From: Alopecurus myosuroides
Lineage: Eukaryota; Streptophyta; Magnoliopsida; Poales; Poaceae
Assembly: GCA_028641055.1 (NCBI GenBank)
Contig: CM054059.1
Location: 111,178,263 to 111,242,262 of the forward strand
Direction of reading: 5' to 3'
DNA: 64,000 nucleotides
The position numbers were made by a program, and so were the translations under genes. The notes below the pieces were generated by a model. That model searched no databases. It saw only the letters and a list, made by a program, of their open reading frames with translations, and was not told the DNA's origin. Within the stretch, counting starts at the first letter, position 1. The number at the start of each line of letters is the position of its first letter. Shown in pieces: positions 42,187-55,100 of this stretch.

Positions 42187-43829
42187 TGATACGTTCTAAA
42201 CGTATCTATAATTTTTTATGCTCCATGCTTGTTTTCTATCCAATACCTTTTTTCCACATGTTTTCTTTCATTTTCTGGATGTTTTCAGAGACTAACCTGT
42301 TAACAAGATGACCCAGGCCAGTTGTTGTTTTCTGTTGTTTTTCTATTTCAGAAAAGTTCTTAAGGAAATATTCTAGGAAAGGGCTGAAAATCCACGGAGA
42401 TCAAATTTCACTCAGAACGAAGACGGAGTCCAAAGGAGAGACAGAGGGGAGCCAGGGGGCCAACAGGAGGGTGCCAGGCATGGCGCCCCCCTAGGTCATG
42501 CGTAGTGGGCCCCTGGGAGCCTCGGGCGCCGCCTCACGTCCCCTCTTCGCTTATAAATAGCCTTTTACCCTAAAAAGCTGGGGACGGAGTTATTTTCCAT
42601 GAAACATACGGAGAGGCGTCGTCACCTTGAAAGTCCAATCTAGGGCTTCTGGAGTTCTTCCCCGATACACTGGGGGAGAGGGGGTCGTCATCGGAGGCCT
42701 CTACATCGCCATGATCGCCTCCAAACAGATGCGTGAGTAGTTCATCTCGGGACTACGGGTCCATAGCAGTAGCTATATGGATGTTCTCTCCCCTATGCCT
42801 TCATGTATAGAGTCTCGTGAGCTGCCTCACATGATCGAGACCACCGTTATGTAATTGTGCATGTTGTGTGGGATCCGATGAACCAATAGATTATGATTAT
42901 TTTGTTCATGTCAATTTGAGTGCTTCACTTATATTTGTGGAGATTTTTAATATTGTCTTGCAATGCTCTCCGGTGTTTATGATTACCTTGGCAACGTAGT
43001 TGTTTTCACCTCCAAGAGAGGGTGTATATACTAGATAGTGGATTCATACCTCCTTGTTGCCTGTGCTCGAGTGACAGAAAGTTGCGGGGGGAGAATGTGT
43101 TGTTGCCACTAGGGAGAAAACAGCGGTGCTCTTGTCTACGGATGAGAACCACTGCTTACATTACGTACTAATCTTAATTCATTTGTTGTTGCACACGTAG
43201 CAATCACTTTGTTGTTGCAACTTAGTATCAAGAGATTTGCTGGATAGCTTTCTTGAGGTGGAATTATAGATATGGATGCATGCTGGATAGCGGTACATAT
43301 GCCTTGACATAATGCCTATAATGCTAGAACCCGTGAACTTTATCTCATCATAATAGTATTGTTATACGTTCATGATTTGTTAATTTTCCAGCTGTAATTT
43401 GTTCACCCAGCATGTTTGTTTTCGTTGGAGAGACACCACTAGTGAACCTATGGCCCGTGGTCCTATTTTCCTCATATTGCAAACCTTCTTTTAATAACTT
43501 TCATAATTGTTTCCTTGATGTTCTGTTTCTAATTTTATTGTTTTCCAAGACTCTATACATTTAATTCTCCTGTTTTCAGCAAGACCGGAAGATTGACAAC
43601 CTTCCGGAAAGTTGGATCAAGACAGAGTTTGTGTTTGTGTGTAGGTTCCATGCTCCCTCAACAACACACCAGTACTTTTCTAGCGTTGTTGATAAAGCAA
43701 CTTTCTTCAAGACTACTAAGTCCTACTGGTTCGATAACTGTGGTTCTATACTAGGGGAAAACTTAATCAAGACTACATCATACCTTCCGCTTAGGGTCTC
43801 CCAGAGAGGGTGTGATCACGTCATTATCA
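42187..43829 (+). repeat. 5' LTR (1643 bp)
   Basis: TGATA...TATCA termini. The first 30 bp, with 'cgtatctataatttttt', match the start of the minus-strand LTR at 61466-62819, but the rest differs, so the two are related yet distinct families. The LTR sits inside the pol remnant of the older minus-strand Gypsy. Confidence 0.75.
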
Positions 43830-44061
43830 AGTACTTTTTCTGGCGCTGTTGCCGGGGATTTCTAGCTTGCTGTAAGGGTAGTCTCACACTTCCACTCTCT
43901 TTCTTTTGTTTTTCTTGCTTAATCTACTTTTGTTTAATCTTGTTTTCTCTTTATCAAACCCCCCCTCCCCCAAAAAAAATAGTTCTGTAGTTTTTAGTAT
44001 TTTATTTGTCTTCTTATTTAGTTTTCGTCTTCGTGTTAGTTTTTGTAGCTGTTTTGCTAAG

Positions 44062-44523
44062 ATGTCTTCTCCTAAATTTGCTATGAAAGATCTGAAAGTG
44101 GGAAGTGGATTAATTATTAGGATAAACAAAATTGAAGAATTCTTTAACCATGTTAATGGGCTTTGTGGTTTTAATGATAAACCTATAATTAAACTTTCCC
44201 ATAACTACGAGACCGTTGTAGCCTCTTTCATTGCGATGATAGAAGCTAGGTTTGTCAACCTCAATCCTATTATACAACAAATGTTTCTTAAACTTGGCAG
44301 CATGGAGATAGGAAAAGAAAGAGATTCTGTGTTGAATGCTTTACTCCTGAAATTTAATGACATTGCTATAGAAGCTAGAAAAGTTTTTACTCGTTATAAG
44401 ATGCTTGGTTATGGTCTTGCCATCCATCATACTTTGAAAACTTTATATAATGATAGAATGAATATGAGGGAAGAACTGAATGTGAAAAGGAAATTAATAT
44501 CCCTATACCATTCAAACTTTTAG
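44062..44523 (+). CDS. gag-like protein of Athila-type element (153 aa, truncated)
   Basis: ATG at 44062 after the PBS and leader, ending at TAG 44521-44523. The product starts MSSPKFAMKDLKVGSGLI and contains NKIEEFFNHVNG, KLSHNYETVVASF and a coiled, charged C-terminal half (RKVFTRYKMLGYG...NDRMNMREELNVKRK). I read it as a short gag-like or accessory ORF of the element. No protease, reverse transcriptase or zinc knuckle follows, so it cannot be autonomous. The frame is open upstream to 43906, but there is no ATG there. Confidence 0.5.
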   Translation: MSSPKFAMKDLKVGSGLIIRINKIEEFFNHVNGLCGFNDKPIIKLSHNYETVVASFIAMIEARFVNLNPIIQQMFLKLGSMEIGKERDSVLNALLLKFNDIAIEARKVFTRYKMLGYGLAIHHTLKTLYNDRMNMREELNVKRKLISLYHSNF

Positions 44524-46850
44524 CAATGTCCGAAGCATTAGAAAAATCATATCTCTCAGCCAGAACGTCGGATTGTTTTGAAAAAATAGAAACATGCCCC
44601 AGGTTGTTATTTAACTTTCGTTAATTCCCCACTTTTTGATTTGAGCAACAGAATATTTTAGAAAAAATCATTTTAATGACTGTTCTGTTTGGACAGATTT
44701 CTGCCAATATTTGCATTTGCGTCTTAATCTCTTTATTTTGGTTATCTTTTGAGAGGAAGATCTTTAAAATAAATTGTGACAATGGCTAATATTTTAATTT
44801 AAGTGTGAGAATTGTGTTGAAACTGAGCCAAGTGTATTTGTTATTTTTATTACACTAACATTGCTAATGAAGATTGTGAGAAGTTTTTGGTGGAGGAAGT
44901 TTTCAAGTGTAAGGACTGGGGAGAGAAGAATGATGTGATGAGATGAAGGATGGAAAAAAGCTAAAGCTTAGGGATGCACATATCACCCCAAGACTTATCC
45001 AAGAAGTACAAGCGTCAAAGTTTGGGGATGCCCAAGGCATCCTCTTCTTCATCAACAAAAATATCATGTTTCTTTCAAAACACTATATTTTTATTACTTC
45101 ACATGATAGATGTTATTCTTGGAGAGTCATTTTATTTTGCTTTCAGTTTGTTTTGTTTTCTTTGTCGTAGCTTTTTGTTGGAGATACGCTTCGTTTTTAT
45201 TGCCTAGAACACTCTAGTTTTCACTCTTATTGCTTTGTGAGTGTTCAATTTTTGCTAGTACTATGTTTAGCTCTTGTTTTTCACTCGAATTTTGTTCAGA
45301 TCTTGTTGGTTTGTTTCAGTTATATTTGATTATCTCTCTGGTCTTTGATGATTATTTGCTTTGAGAGTTGTTTCGAATAAGTTGATTGGTGTTGGAGAAG
45401 AGTAAATTGGTTCATACTTATAGTGGTGCAATAGGAAGCTTGTTTTGACTGTGGCTTAGGCTTTGGCATGTCATGTTAGATGTTATTTCAATTGTGTGCT
45501 TAGTTATTTATGATGTATCATGACTAGTCTCAAATAGATGAGAGTGCTTAATGTGTCATTGAATTTAATCATGTGTTGTTCTCTCATATTGAAGCATAGT
45601 ATTGTGGTATTTCTCCTTTGAATACTTTATATGTACTGACTTGGCGCATGCTCACACCATGTTATGACTACAAACAAAGTCACTTCTAGAATTTACGATA
45701 ATTTAGTTTTTGACTTGTCATATTACTTCATACTTTGATTAATGATGTTTTGTCGGTATGCATGATTATGGCTGTTATTTCTCTCTTAGTTGGTCGCCCC
45801 CAGTCTTTGCTAGCCTACACATGTACTGAGTATGAGCTCTACTCGTGCATCCAATTTCCAAAACCCAAAGTTTGTGAAATGTGTCCACCATATCTACCTG
45901 TATGTGGTATGTCACCGCCACTCCAAGTAAATTTCTCGTGTGCTACCTTTAAACCTTTAAAATTATAACATGTTTTGTGTTCTTTTCTTAGCTCACGAGG
46001 AAGTAGTTTAAAGTTTATTATAGTTTGTGTCAAGAAAAGTTATTCTTCCTTCTTTCACCCGATGAGTATAAAATTTGTGCTCATCTTAATTTGCAGAGAG
46101 CTGGTGCTAATTGATATAACAAAAAGACACTTCTCCATGGTTTGATGAAAATTTGTGGGTACCCGTGAACACGGTTAGCCCTGGTTTGTGAAAGAAAGGT
46201 GGATGGAAGTGCCAAACAAATAAAACAACGGGAACCACTCTCAAAAGTCTAAACACTTTGCTTGACATGAATTATGATGAGTTTTTCATTACGATTCGTT
46301 GACATAGACATACACCTCTCTCAAAATTGTTTTTAATATCTTTGTTTTATCAAATAAAAGTTCTATCACATGAGTAATCACTGCTTCCCTCTGTGAAGTG
46401 TCTTTGTTTTACTTTTATGCTGAGTCTCGGTCTTTTTACTTTATGCATCATCTAAGAGAGCATAGTTGTCATTCTGAGTATAATGTGCATAGTCCTAAAA
46501 TTTATTATTGAATGGTTCACGATTATGTTATTGGTTGTTCTCGAATTATTTGTATCTAGTCACCATTTAAACTTTGAAGGTGTCCTGTCATTTATGTTTT
46601 GCCACAACACGAAGGACGAGCTGGATACCACTTTATTATGTTTTTTTATGATTGAAATAACCGTATTACTTTCAGTGTTTCATTATTCATTTTTTTGTTT
46701 GTGTTTCTTTTCATGTACAACATGGTTGCTAAGTTTACAGTAGTTCAAATAATATTTATCATGTCTTTGTTAAAGTATTTTACTCTCAACTTTGCAATGC
46801 TTTTAGATAACGGTGATCAAGATTTTTTTTGGCTTCATGTCACCTAAAAA

Positions 46851-47063
46851 ATTAACAAGGAAACTTTATTGTCTACCAACATACACGGACAACAATATAT
46901 ATAACACACAACCGATCATTCTAATGATGTTCTGTGTATGTGCTTGCATAGGAACAGTCAACTTGTAGCTGACCGATCGTTCTCTAGCACTTTTGGCACC
47001 CGTCCTATCCAACTATACATAGCTTATGTATATTTACACATATCAGTACATTAACGCCAGACA
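46851..47063 (-). other. 3' flank of the TAR pseudogene
   Basis: Follows the TGA of the TAR-like gene on the minus strand. A minus-strand AATAAA (near 46866-46871) is a plausible polyadenylation signal about 200 bp past the stop. The boundary with the LTR element at about 46850 is approximate. Confidence 0.4.
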
Positions 47064-47513
47064 TCACATGGAGCTGGAACCAGGAACACTATAGTTTTCT
47101 GCATCGACAAGCTCGATGACCCTCTCTAGGAGCATGTCGAAGTCGTCATGCGACTTGAGGAGGCTTATCCTCGTGTAACGGTTGATGTCCTGTCCTCGCT
47201 CCAGATACCGGGGCGTGTGATCATCTTGGCCTTGAGCAGCATATCAGAGCAGTCACCTTCTTCCTCCCTCTCGCACTTGACCCATCATAAGCTGCATGCC
47301 GACCAAAATTAAACATCACATTACAAGTCCAAGATTGTAGCTGCAGTAATTTTAAAACCTGCATGTTAACTTGAGCAGATGGACGTGTTCACCAGGGGAC
47401 GGCTCCCTGATCCTGTAGAAGTAGGTGCAGTACCGAGGAGGGATCTTCTGCAGCGAGATCCAACGGGAGTGTGACACGACGGCGTTGAGCTTTCTCCATT
47501 TGGCTATCATCAC

Positions 47514-50500
47514 TGTAGTGTTCCCACATTTAAATAATGCAAGAACCCTGTGTTATTGTGCTAGTCCCTGGATCAATTTCTAGCACCACAGTTTAAAATG
47601 AAATATAATGCAAATGTGTCAAAATCTATTACATTGCATGATCCAGCCTTTACAAAATATGATTACAACTTACATAGTCTCAGAAGACTAGCATGAAACA
47701 GAAATACAGCGAAAAACTTAGTAGAACATTGAGCCTCATCTTCTTCATGCGCCATAGGCAAAACATGTTGGCGATAGACTCGAGATCCTTAACGAAACCT
47801 CACTCGTCTTCAGATTCATCTGCAATATGGAATATGCAGCCACAAGGGAGTCAATACAATTTAATGTATTGGCAAGTAACACTATGGTGGATATAAAATG
47901 GCAAGTCTAAACTACATGCATATCTGGCTTGGTGGAGTTTAGGCTAATTTTTCATAAAGCCAGTTTTGTCCTATATTTAATAAACCTTTGTAAAACTCTG
48001 GAAATCAACATGGGTAGACACACCATGTAGTTTGATAAAGGCATCATGGGTAGACACACCATGAGTTTGAAAAGGTAGCACAGAGGGGTAGACACACCAT
48101 GTGCTCTAGGAAAAGGTTTCTACCATGTTTTAATTCATTCAGAAAAGATGAGGAGATCCTTCTATCCATCCTTGTCCAGCTGCTCGAAGTCGTCCATTAT
48201 CGGGGACACGGCTATGATCATAGTTTCTAACTCTGCAGAGGTTGTGCACTTTCACCCTTTGTCTTCAATTAGCCCAAACATCCTATACACACGGAGTGCA
48301 TCATGGAAAGGAGAGAATTGAGACGAGATCTTTCAGAAGCAAGAATCTAACCCAACCAGCAAGACCCGCTCCACCTATAATTATGCTACATCTTCATGTC
48401 AAGCATGGGCTGAATTCTCACAACTTAGTTGATCAAGACAGAGCCCATATGTTAAAAGGCTGCACGGGAAGCTACTAAACTTAGAGGGACTTAGGAATCT
48501 CCTTGTTCCTGGGTGGCCATCCATAAGTGTACTCCTTCGGTGATAAACACCATTGATATGGCCCTAGGGAGCCACTCAACATAATCCAATCACATCCAAA
48601 TTCCACCCAGGTGTTTCATTGAGGGTTAAACTTAGAATTTTTCCACAACATGGAGTAAAACAAATTTGTAGCAAGGCTAAGCATCTACTAAGTACTAAGT
48701 CTCCAAAATAACAAGTCTAAAGGATTGCTACACACTACTTGGGATTTTGCATAGCATAATAATAACTTAGAAAAATCTCCTATCATGCGTACTACTCAAA
48801 AACACTAGTAATGCATAGTGAAAATATGGGAGATTTGATGGTGTGTTACTTGCCTTTGAAGTTGGTGAAGAACAATCACCTCTCTTCACAAAAGAACGTT
48901 CTCTCCGTACAATCTAAACATAGAAAACACAAACAAAATAAACAAGCATGCTAACAAACATACAAACAAATTAAGAAAACATACAAAACAACAAGCAAAG
49001 GAAATGAAAAACATGTGAAAACATTTAGTTTCAATCCACAAAATAAACTAAGTTATTGTAGTTAGAGTTTTCCATTTTTGACTAAGGATTGGTCTTTGAT
49101 CAATAAGACCACACAAAGGTGTTAGGCTAATCATTTTATGTCTTGTTTTCTCCAAGTCTTCTTTGGCCTCCTTGAGTTTCTTATGATGTCTAAGCCCTTT
49201 TGCATATACTTTGAAGGCCTTTATTGTAGTTTCCTTGTTGAGTAGAAGAAATCATCTGAAGCACCCATCTAGGACTTAGAGACTTAGTCATATTGAATAA
49301 GAGAGGTAGTAGGTATTGTTAGAGTTCCTTAATAGAGGACTTGTAAAATATTCTCTTCTTCTTCTTCGTTTTCTGGGAGATTATTCTTCTGGAGTTGGCT
49401 CCTTGTTGAAGTTCTTCTTCTTGATGAGATCCTTGTTGAAGTCTTGGTCAAAACTCTCATCTCACTTGGGAAAATAAATTCTAAGTCTTGCCAATACATT
49501 AATCATATTGAAAACAAATTCTAAGTCTTCACATGATTGGTCTTGGAAAATCTCCAAGGTCCTTTGTAGCTTCCTCCTTGTTGGTGACTTCATTGAAAAT
49601 TCCAACACTTTATGGTTTTGGTACTAACTAGGGGCTGGTCTTTATCTAACTTAGCCATAGCATAAGTTCTAAAGGAACAGAAAAGAAAGGGGATAAAAGA
49701 CTTAGAGAAAAAGAGAGATGTGGTTGGTCTTCTTGAAGTTCCCCTTGATTTTCTTCTAAGTGCTTCCACTTCTTGGATATGCTTCTGAAGTTTGTTTTCT
49801 TTGCTAAGTCCTTCATTTGTCTTCTTGCTTCATGTTGAAAATCTTTAAGTTGACAATTGTAGCATCCTCTCCATGGCTTTTCACTAATCCATACTTAGGG
49901 GTTTTCAACTAGGAGGGTCAACTAGGAAAAATAACATAGAAATATTCTAAGGGCTTTTGTTTTGGTCTTTCTGGTCTAAGGTTAGTCCTTAGCACAATTT
50001 TGCTAGAGAAAATATATTGAAAATAATTACAGAAAATAAACTAAGTCAGAAATAGTCATATGAGCATATAACAACCAAAACCATTTTAACTTAGCCAAAA
50101 ATTATTTTGGGCGCAAGGGACTGTTGGTACACATCCTAAGGTCTCCAAAAATATTTTATTTGCAATTTTTAGATTTGTAGAATTTAAACTATGCGAAAAA
50201 TCATCAAACAAGCATATTTATATTTGAACCAATTTAAGTTTGTCAAATTTGAATTTGGACAGTGCTAAAATATTCTACGTGTTGTGCTGATTTCAAAACG
50301 TACAAAATCATTTAATTTGGCCATGGGGTTAAAAAGTTATTGAAGTTCTAAGATGGGGGGATTTTCTGCAAAATTATAGGGGATTTTCTGTTTAAAAGAA
50401 AAATAAGCGATCCGAAGGACAATGAACGGAGCCTCCTGATTGGTCCGTACCGCTTCGGTGCGGATCGTGGTTCACGGCCGTTGGATCTAAGTGGCGATGG

Positions 50501-52095
50501 ACGCGCGCGATGCAATGTTACCTGTTTGGTTGGAGATCTAATCCTGGCCCTAGAATCAGATCGAACGGTTAAAATTAGATGGCGACGAGGGCTCACCGGT
50601 GGGAGGCGTGGATGACGTCGGAGATGGTGACGCGGTGGCGCAGACCATCAAATTTTCGATGAAGACATGCCTCCGGTGCGTCTACGGTCTGGCGGAGGAA
50701 GATACGTGCGCGCCTTGCCACGGGAATCTCGTTGGCGTGGACGGCGTGCTCAACGGGGATCTCCTGCGACGGCGCGGAGTAGTGGAAGTGGCTCGGCTCG
50801 CCGGCGATGCACGGTCTCGCACGGCGCGGATAAACCTGCGTCCAAAACACGTCGAGATGCGGCTTAGGGGGTGCGCTGGAGGGAGGGGAAGGGGAAGGGG
50901 TTGTCGAGGTGGTTCGGTACTGGCTCACCGTGCCAGAGATGGGACAGAACGGTGACGGAACCGAGCTGCTCCAACAAGCAATCTCGCCGGCCTGGCGGCG
51001 CGATTGTGAGATGTGCGAGAGGGGAAATGTAGAGGGGTCTGTGGGCTATTTATAGGAGGTTACGGGGCTAGGTTTTAAGCCTTGAATCGCACGAAATCGA
51101 AGAGAGGAAAATTCACCCTGTTCGGAGTCCGTGACTTGCACGGGAGGAAGAAGATGCCGGCCTCATTGCTGTCGTCATGGTGGGGCCCACGGGTCAGTGA
51201 GAGGAGGGAGAGCACGCGCGGGCTGGGCTCTGTTGGTGGGTTGCTGACGGGTCGTTGCTGGTCTTCGGGTGGCTCTCTACGTGTTGCGCGCGTGCGACGG
51301 GATAGGAGGCAGAGACACGGGAAAGTGGGCTGGGCCTCCCTGGGCTGGCTACGCTCTGCTCCCTTTTTTTTTTCTGTTTTCTTCTTTTAAACATAATTTT
51401 TGAACAGAATTTCCAAATGGCCTCAAAACCAATTTCTGTAGTTTTGTAAAAACAAAACCTTTAAAATGAAAATCCATTTTGTGTTGTTTCCATCATAAAT
51501 AATTTTTGGATTTTCAAAATGGTTTAAATTCAAGGAGGACACTTTATGAATATTTAGAAATAGGGTTTAATTGAATCTTTCTCTGGCTAAAAATATTATT
51601 TTGGGAAACACCATAATTCATAATATTTGATTCCCAAAACACTTGAGAAATAATTTATACAAAAACTTATTGAAACCATTTAAGGTATTTGAAGTATTGA
51701 TAAGGCACTTCAAATTAACTATAAAAACCCTTTGGTTTAAACACAATTTTGGAAATTACTATATGATGTAATATTGAACTTTAAACCATGATATTTCCTT
51801 ACAATATATCTTGTGGAAAACATTTTGAAACAAAGTTTGAAAGGGGACATATTAATGCAATAGACCTAGTTGTTAAATGATTTAAGGTACTTAGCAAAAT
51901 GATTAATTCGAAGCAACTTTTAGGGTTTAACGGATAGGGGGCTCAAATGGATTTAGCAATTCCAATAATTTGGGAAAGCTCTATTATTTCACTTTGTGTT
52001 GTGTTTCAGTTGTTTTTGGTGGCTTGCATTAGTGGAAAACAAAAGTTTCAAATTTTTGTGATTTTTGAATTCCTCCAAAAACCAGAGATGTTACG
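47514..52095 (-). mobile_element. 4.6-kb insertion in TAR exon, LTR-retrotransposon-like
   Basis: Flanked by the 5-bp duplication ATCAC (47509-47513 and 52096-52100). Removing it plus one ATCAC restores the TAR frame (NVM-IAKWRKL). Minus-strand start CGTAACATC (probably from TGTAACATC) and end ACTACA. A minus-strand TATA box CTATAAATAG near 51048 heads a GC-rich leader (50400-51000) as in an LTR promoter. By eye I could not match a second LTR. Open frames at 50593-50955 are side effects of GC content. Non-autonomous or badly eroded; family not named. Confidence 0.7.
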
Positions 52096-52196
52096 ATCAC
52101 GTTGCGCCCAAAGGCGAAGATGTCCTCCTTGCTCCGCGGGTTGGCCAGAATGACCTTGAAGATGTTGAGCATCCGTAGCTGGGTGTCACGGGACGC

Positions 52197-55100
52197 TCTG
52201 GTGACCCAACACATCACTGCATGTGTCGTGCGCAAGTCGGTGACATAATACTCACATAAGGACTTATCCGTGAATATTACGTCTCTCAGAGTGGTACAAC
52301 AGAAACATAGCGGGTCCAGGCAAAACTATAGGATACAAACTTCATTACAAAACCTGGAGAATCTCTTTGAGGAATCAAAGAAGATCTCAAACAAATGAAA
52401 CATCAGAAGAAGCAATTCGAAGCTCCAAGCCGGAGAAGAACTCAAGCTCAGAACTAATCTACTACGGCTGATATCAGCCCTAATCTATGGCTTGTAACAG
52501 CTAAATCCAAGAGTGGACTCCACCGTCAACTTGATAGATTCTCCTCGACCGGCGTTGTTGATGATGATGCTTTACTGACTAAGTACTAGATCACCCCACC
52601 TATCTTCACGAGGTAGCGATGGCTTCACGATGACGACTTCCATAGGGCTTCAACACTAAGTAGGGGGTCAAACGGGAACGAATGAGTAACGAGCGTTACT
52701 CAGCAAGTTCATGATATATAGTGGGTAGTTTGATGCACTAACTACAACTTTAGAATCGAAAGAGTCTTAAGATAATGCAAGGTTTTGTAAATATTTCTTC
52801 AAGAGGTTGCTTCTAATTCTGAAAACTATGCTCGCCAGATCTTCACAGGACTAGAACTTCATGGAGTTGCCTTTCCTGCGGCGTTCACAGCTCCTTCCCG
52901 GAACAGGGGTAACATGCCACATCCTTTTACACTCTGCAGAGGTGCGTTACTTTACCCATGGGCGACCAAGACCATGTTGCACAACTAGGCTCGAGATCAT
53001 GTCCACTCCCACTCGGGTGTGGGACCCGGTTGTTGGTACAAGCCAAACCGTGCTTCTCCGCACAATGCATGCCCACCCATTTCCACCAGCAGGTTGAACC
53101 CCTGATTCCACCACTCACGATGGAGACCTAGGCACCACTGGTAGACACTCATAGACCCCAGAGTTCGTGGGACGTAAGGGCTCCCACCCATGTGCATGTA
53201 GTCCCGCAAGACCTATAGTGTACGTCTCTGGCAGCCCGTTGACATGCGAACGAGAGAAGATCACAACTGACTTACTCCCCCCATAGAAGACCCATGGTTA
53301 ACGCGGTATTTACGGTGCAAGAATCCTGACGGCAGTTGTTTTTTAATCCTAGGTAATACTTTCCCATGCAGATGGAACCTTCCTTTGACCTATTCATCTT
53401 ACCATGGTTCCATTCGCCCACCAAACATAACACTACCACTCGGGTAGTCATCCAATTAGTCATCTTATTATAAAAATAGGATCATGCATTCTTTTGAGCA
53501 TACGTGATAATACGATAAGTTTTTTTGCAAATAGTTTGTTATGAAATACTGCAAAGGATATGAGCAAGTGATGAACTTGCCTGATATTGAAATCATAATA
53601 ATAATCCAGGTCTTCGGGTTCGAGGGTCGCGTAGAAAATCCTGACATCGGAAAGATAGCAAAGTAGTCCTGGTAAGGACTACAGAAAACAATGGCAAGAC
53701 GATACATGCATAGTAATGAGATGCATCGTGAAATACCCTAGAAAACACCCCATCTTACAAGTGTAAGCTACGTTTGATACGATAACTTAGTCACACGGTT
53801 TTTAGGTGAATTGTTTCATTACTTGTGGTGATGTGGTTATTACTTCTTTTAGACTTACATATGTTTCACTTTTACTTAGCAAACAATTGTTATCATTTTT
53901 AAGTAGAAGTGTTATCACATGATTAAATGAGAAAACAATAACATATGGAAAACAACTATTGAAAAGATAATACACATGTTTGATTTTAGGTTCAAAAGTG
54001 TAGAGCTAATGACAAAGAGTTTAATTGAAAATGATGATTTAATACAACTAACTCTATCATCACATGTCTTGCTAATGGCCATGGTGATAGGTTTTGTATG
54101 CGTGAAAACATTTAAGGATTATTAGTAAAGAAGATAATGATGTGGTAGTTATTTTTGGTTATAATGGAATATTATAGAATTCCATTATACCTTTAGAAAC
54201 ATGTTTATAAGTTACACAATATGTTTGTGTTTGATATATATCAATTGAGAATGTTTTTCTCTTTAATTTTATATATCATTTGAAGGTTTCTAAAAAGATT
54301 TGAATAAATTATTAATTTATTAATTTTAAATGAATTAAATGACTAGGCAAAATATTGCACACGTGAAAACTTGGTTACATGACTTTGAAAAATCCATAGA
54401 TGAGTTTCATATGTCATTTGGAGCATTTTGGTATATAACTTGTATTTTTCTGATTTTATAAATTATTTATTATTTTTCTCAATTTTAAATGATTTAATTT
54501 GATTAAAGAAAATATTTAATTTTAAACTTTATGAAATATTTTTAAAAAGTTGATGAACATTTAGATTTTATTTTTCTAATCATTTTCATATCCTATTTGT
54601 ATTTTTCTGATTAATAGTTTAAAACTTATTGAATTAATAGGTTTTATTGATTTTATGTTTTGTTTTAAATTGACAGGTGGGACCCACCTGTCATAATCAG
54701 CTTTCATTCAAAGAAATAAAAGAGAACGAATATGACATCTTGATGATGTCGTGGTTGCGTCATCCATAGAGCAAATCCCCTCTGTGAATTCGAATTCGAT
54801 GAATTCGATGTAAATTGGCCAAATTTGTTGCTTCCTAGAGCTAGAGTGGATCACGGTGAGTGCAGGGGCGGTGGCGGCGTGACCAAATGGTCATCGGAGC
54901 TACTCCGGCGACCTACATCTATGGCGGCAGTGGAGGAGAAACGTGGCGACCACTATTCCGGTGATGATAAAACAAACTGGAGGCACCCCGGGATTCACAA
55001 ACTCACCAGGAGCGCGGTGAGGTGGTCGGTGAGGCACGACGAGGTCCCAATCACCGGCGACGAGAAGAAATCGACGGCAGCCAGAGAGGAACAAGATGGT

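Larger units (their letters stand above)
42187..46850 (+). mobile_element. Athila-type LTR retrotransposon, 5' LTR and partial interior
   Basis: 5' LTR 42187-43829 begins TGATACG and ends TATCA. The primer-binding site TGGCGCTGTTGCCGGGGA (43841-43858), nearly identical to the tRNA-Asp-type PBS of Athila/Sabrina-like elements, follows 11 bp later. The interior has a gag-like ORF, then non-coding sequence with 'gtttggggatgccc' (about 45018), a phrase typical of these elements. No 3' LTR is found before TAR-related DNA begins at about 46850, so the element is truncated. The assignment to Sabrina in particular is from memory and uncertain. Confidence 0.75.

Noticed and set aside
50348..51390. GC-rich ORFs inside the 4.6-kb insertion
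   Set aside because: No domain is seen. The region follows a minus-strand TATA box and looks like LTR leader sequence.
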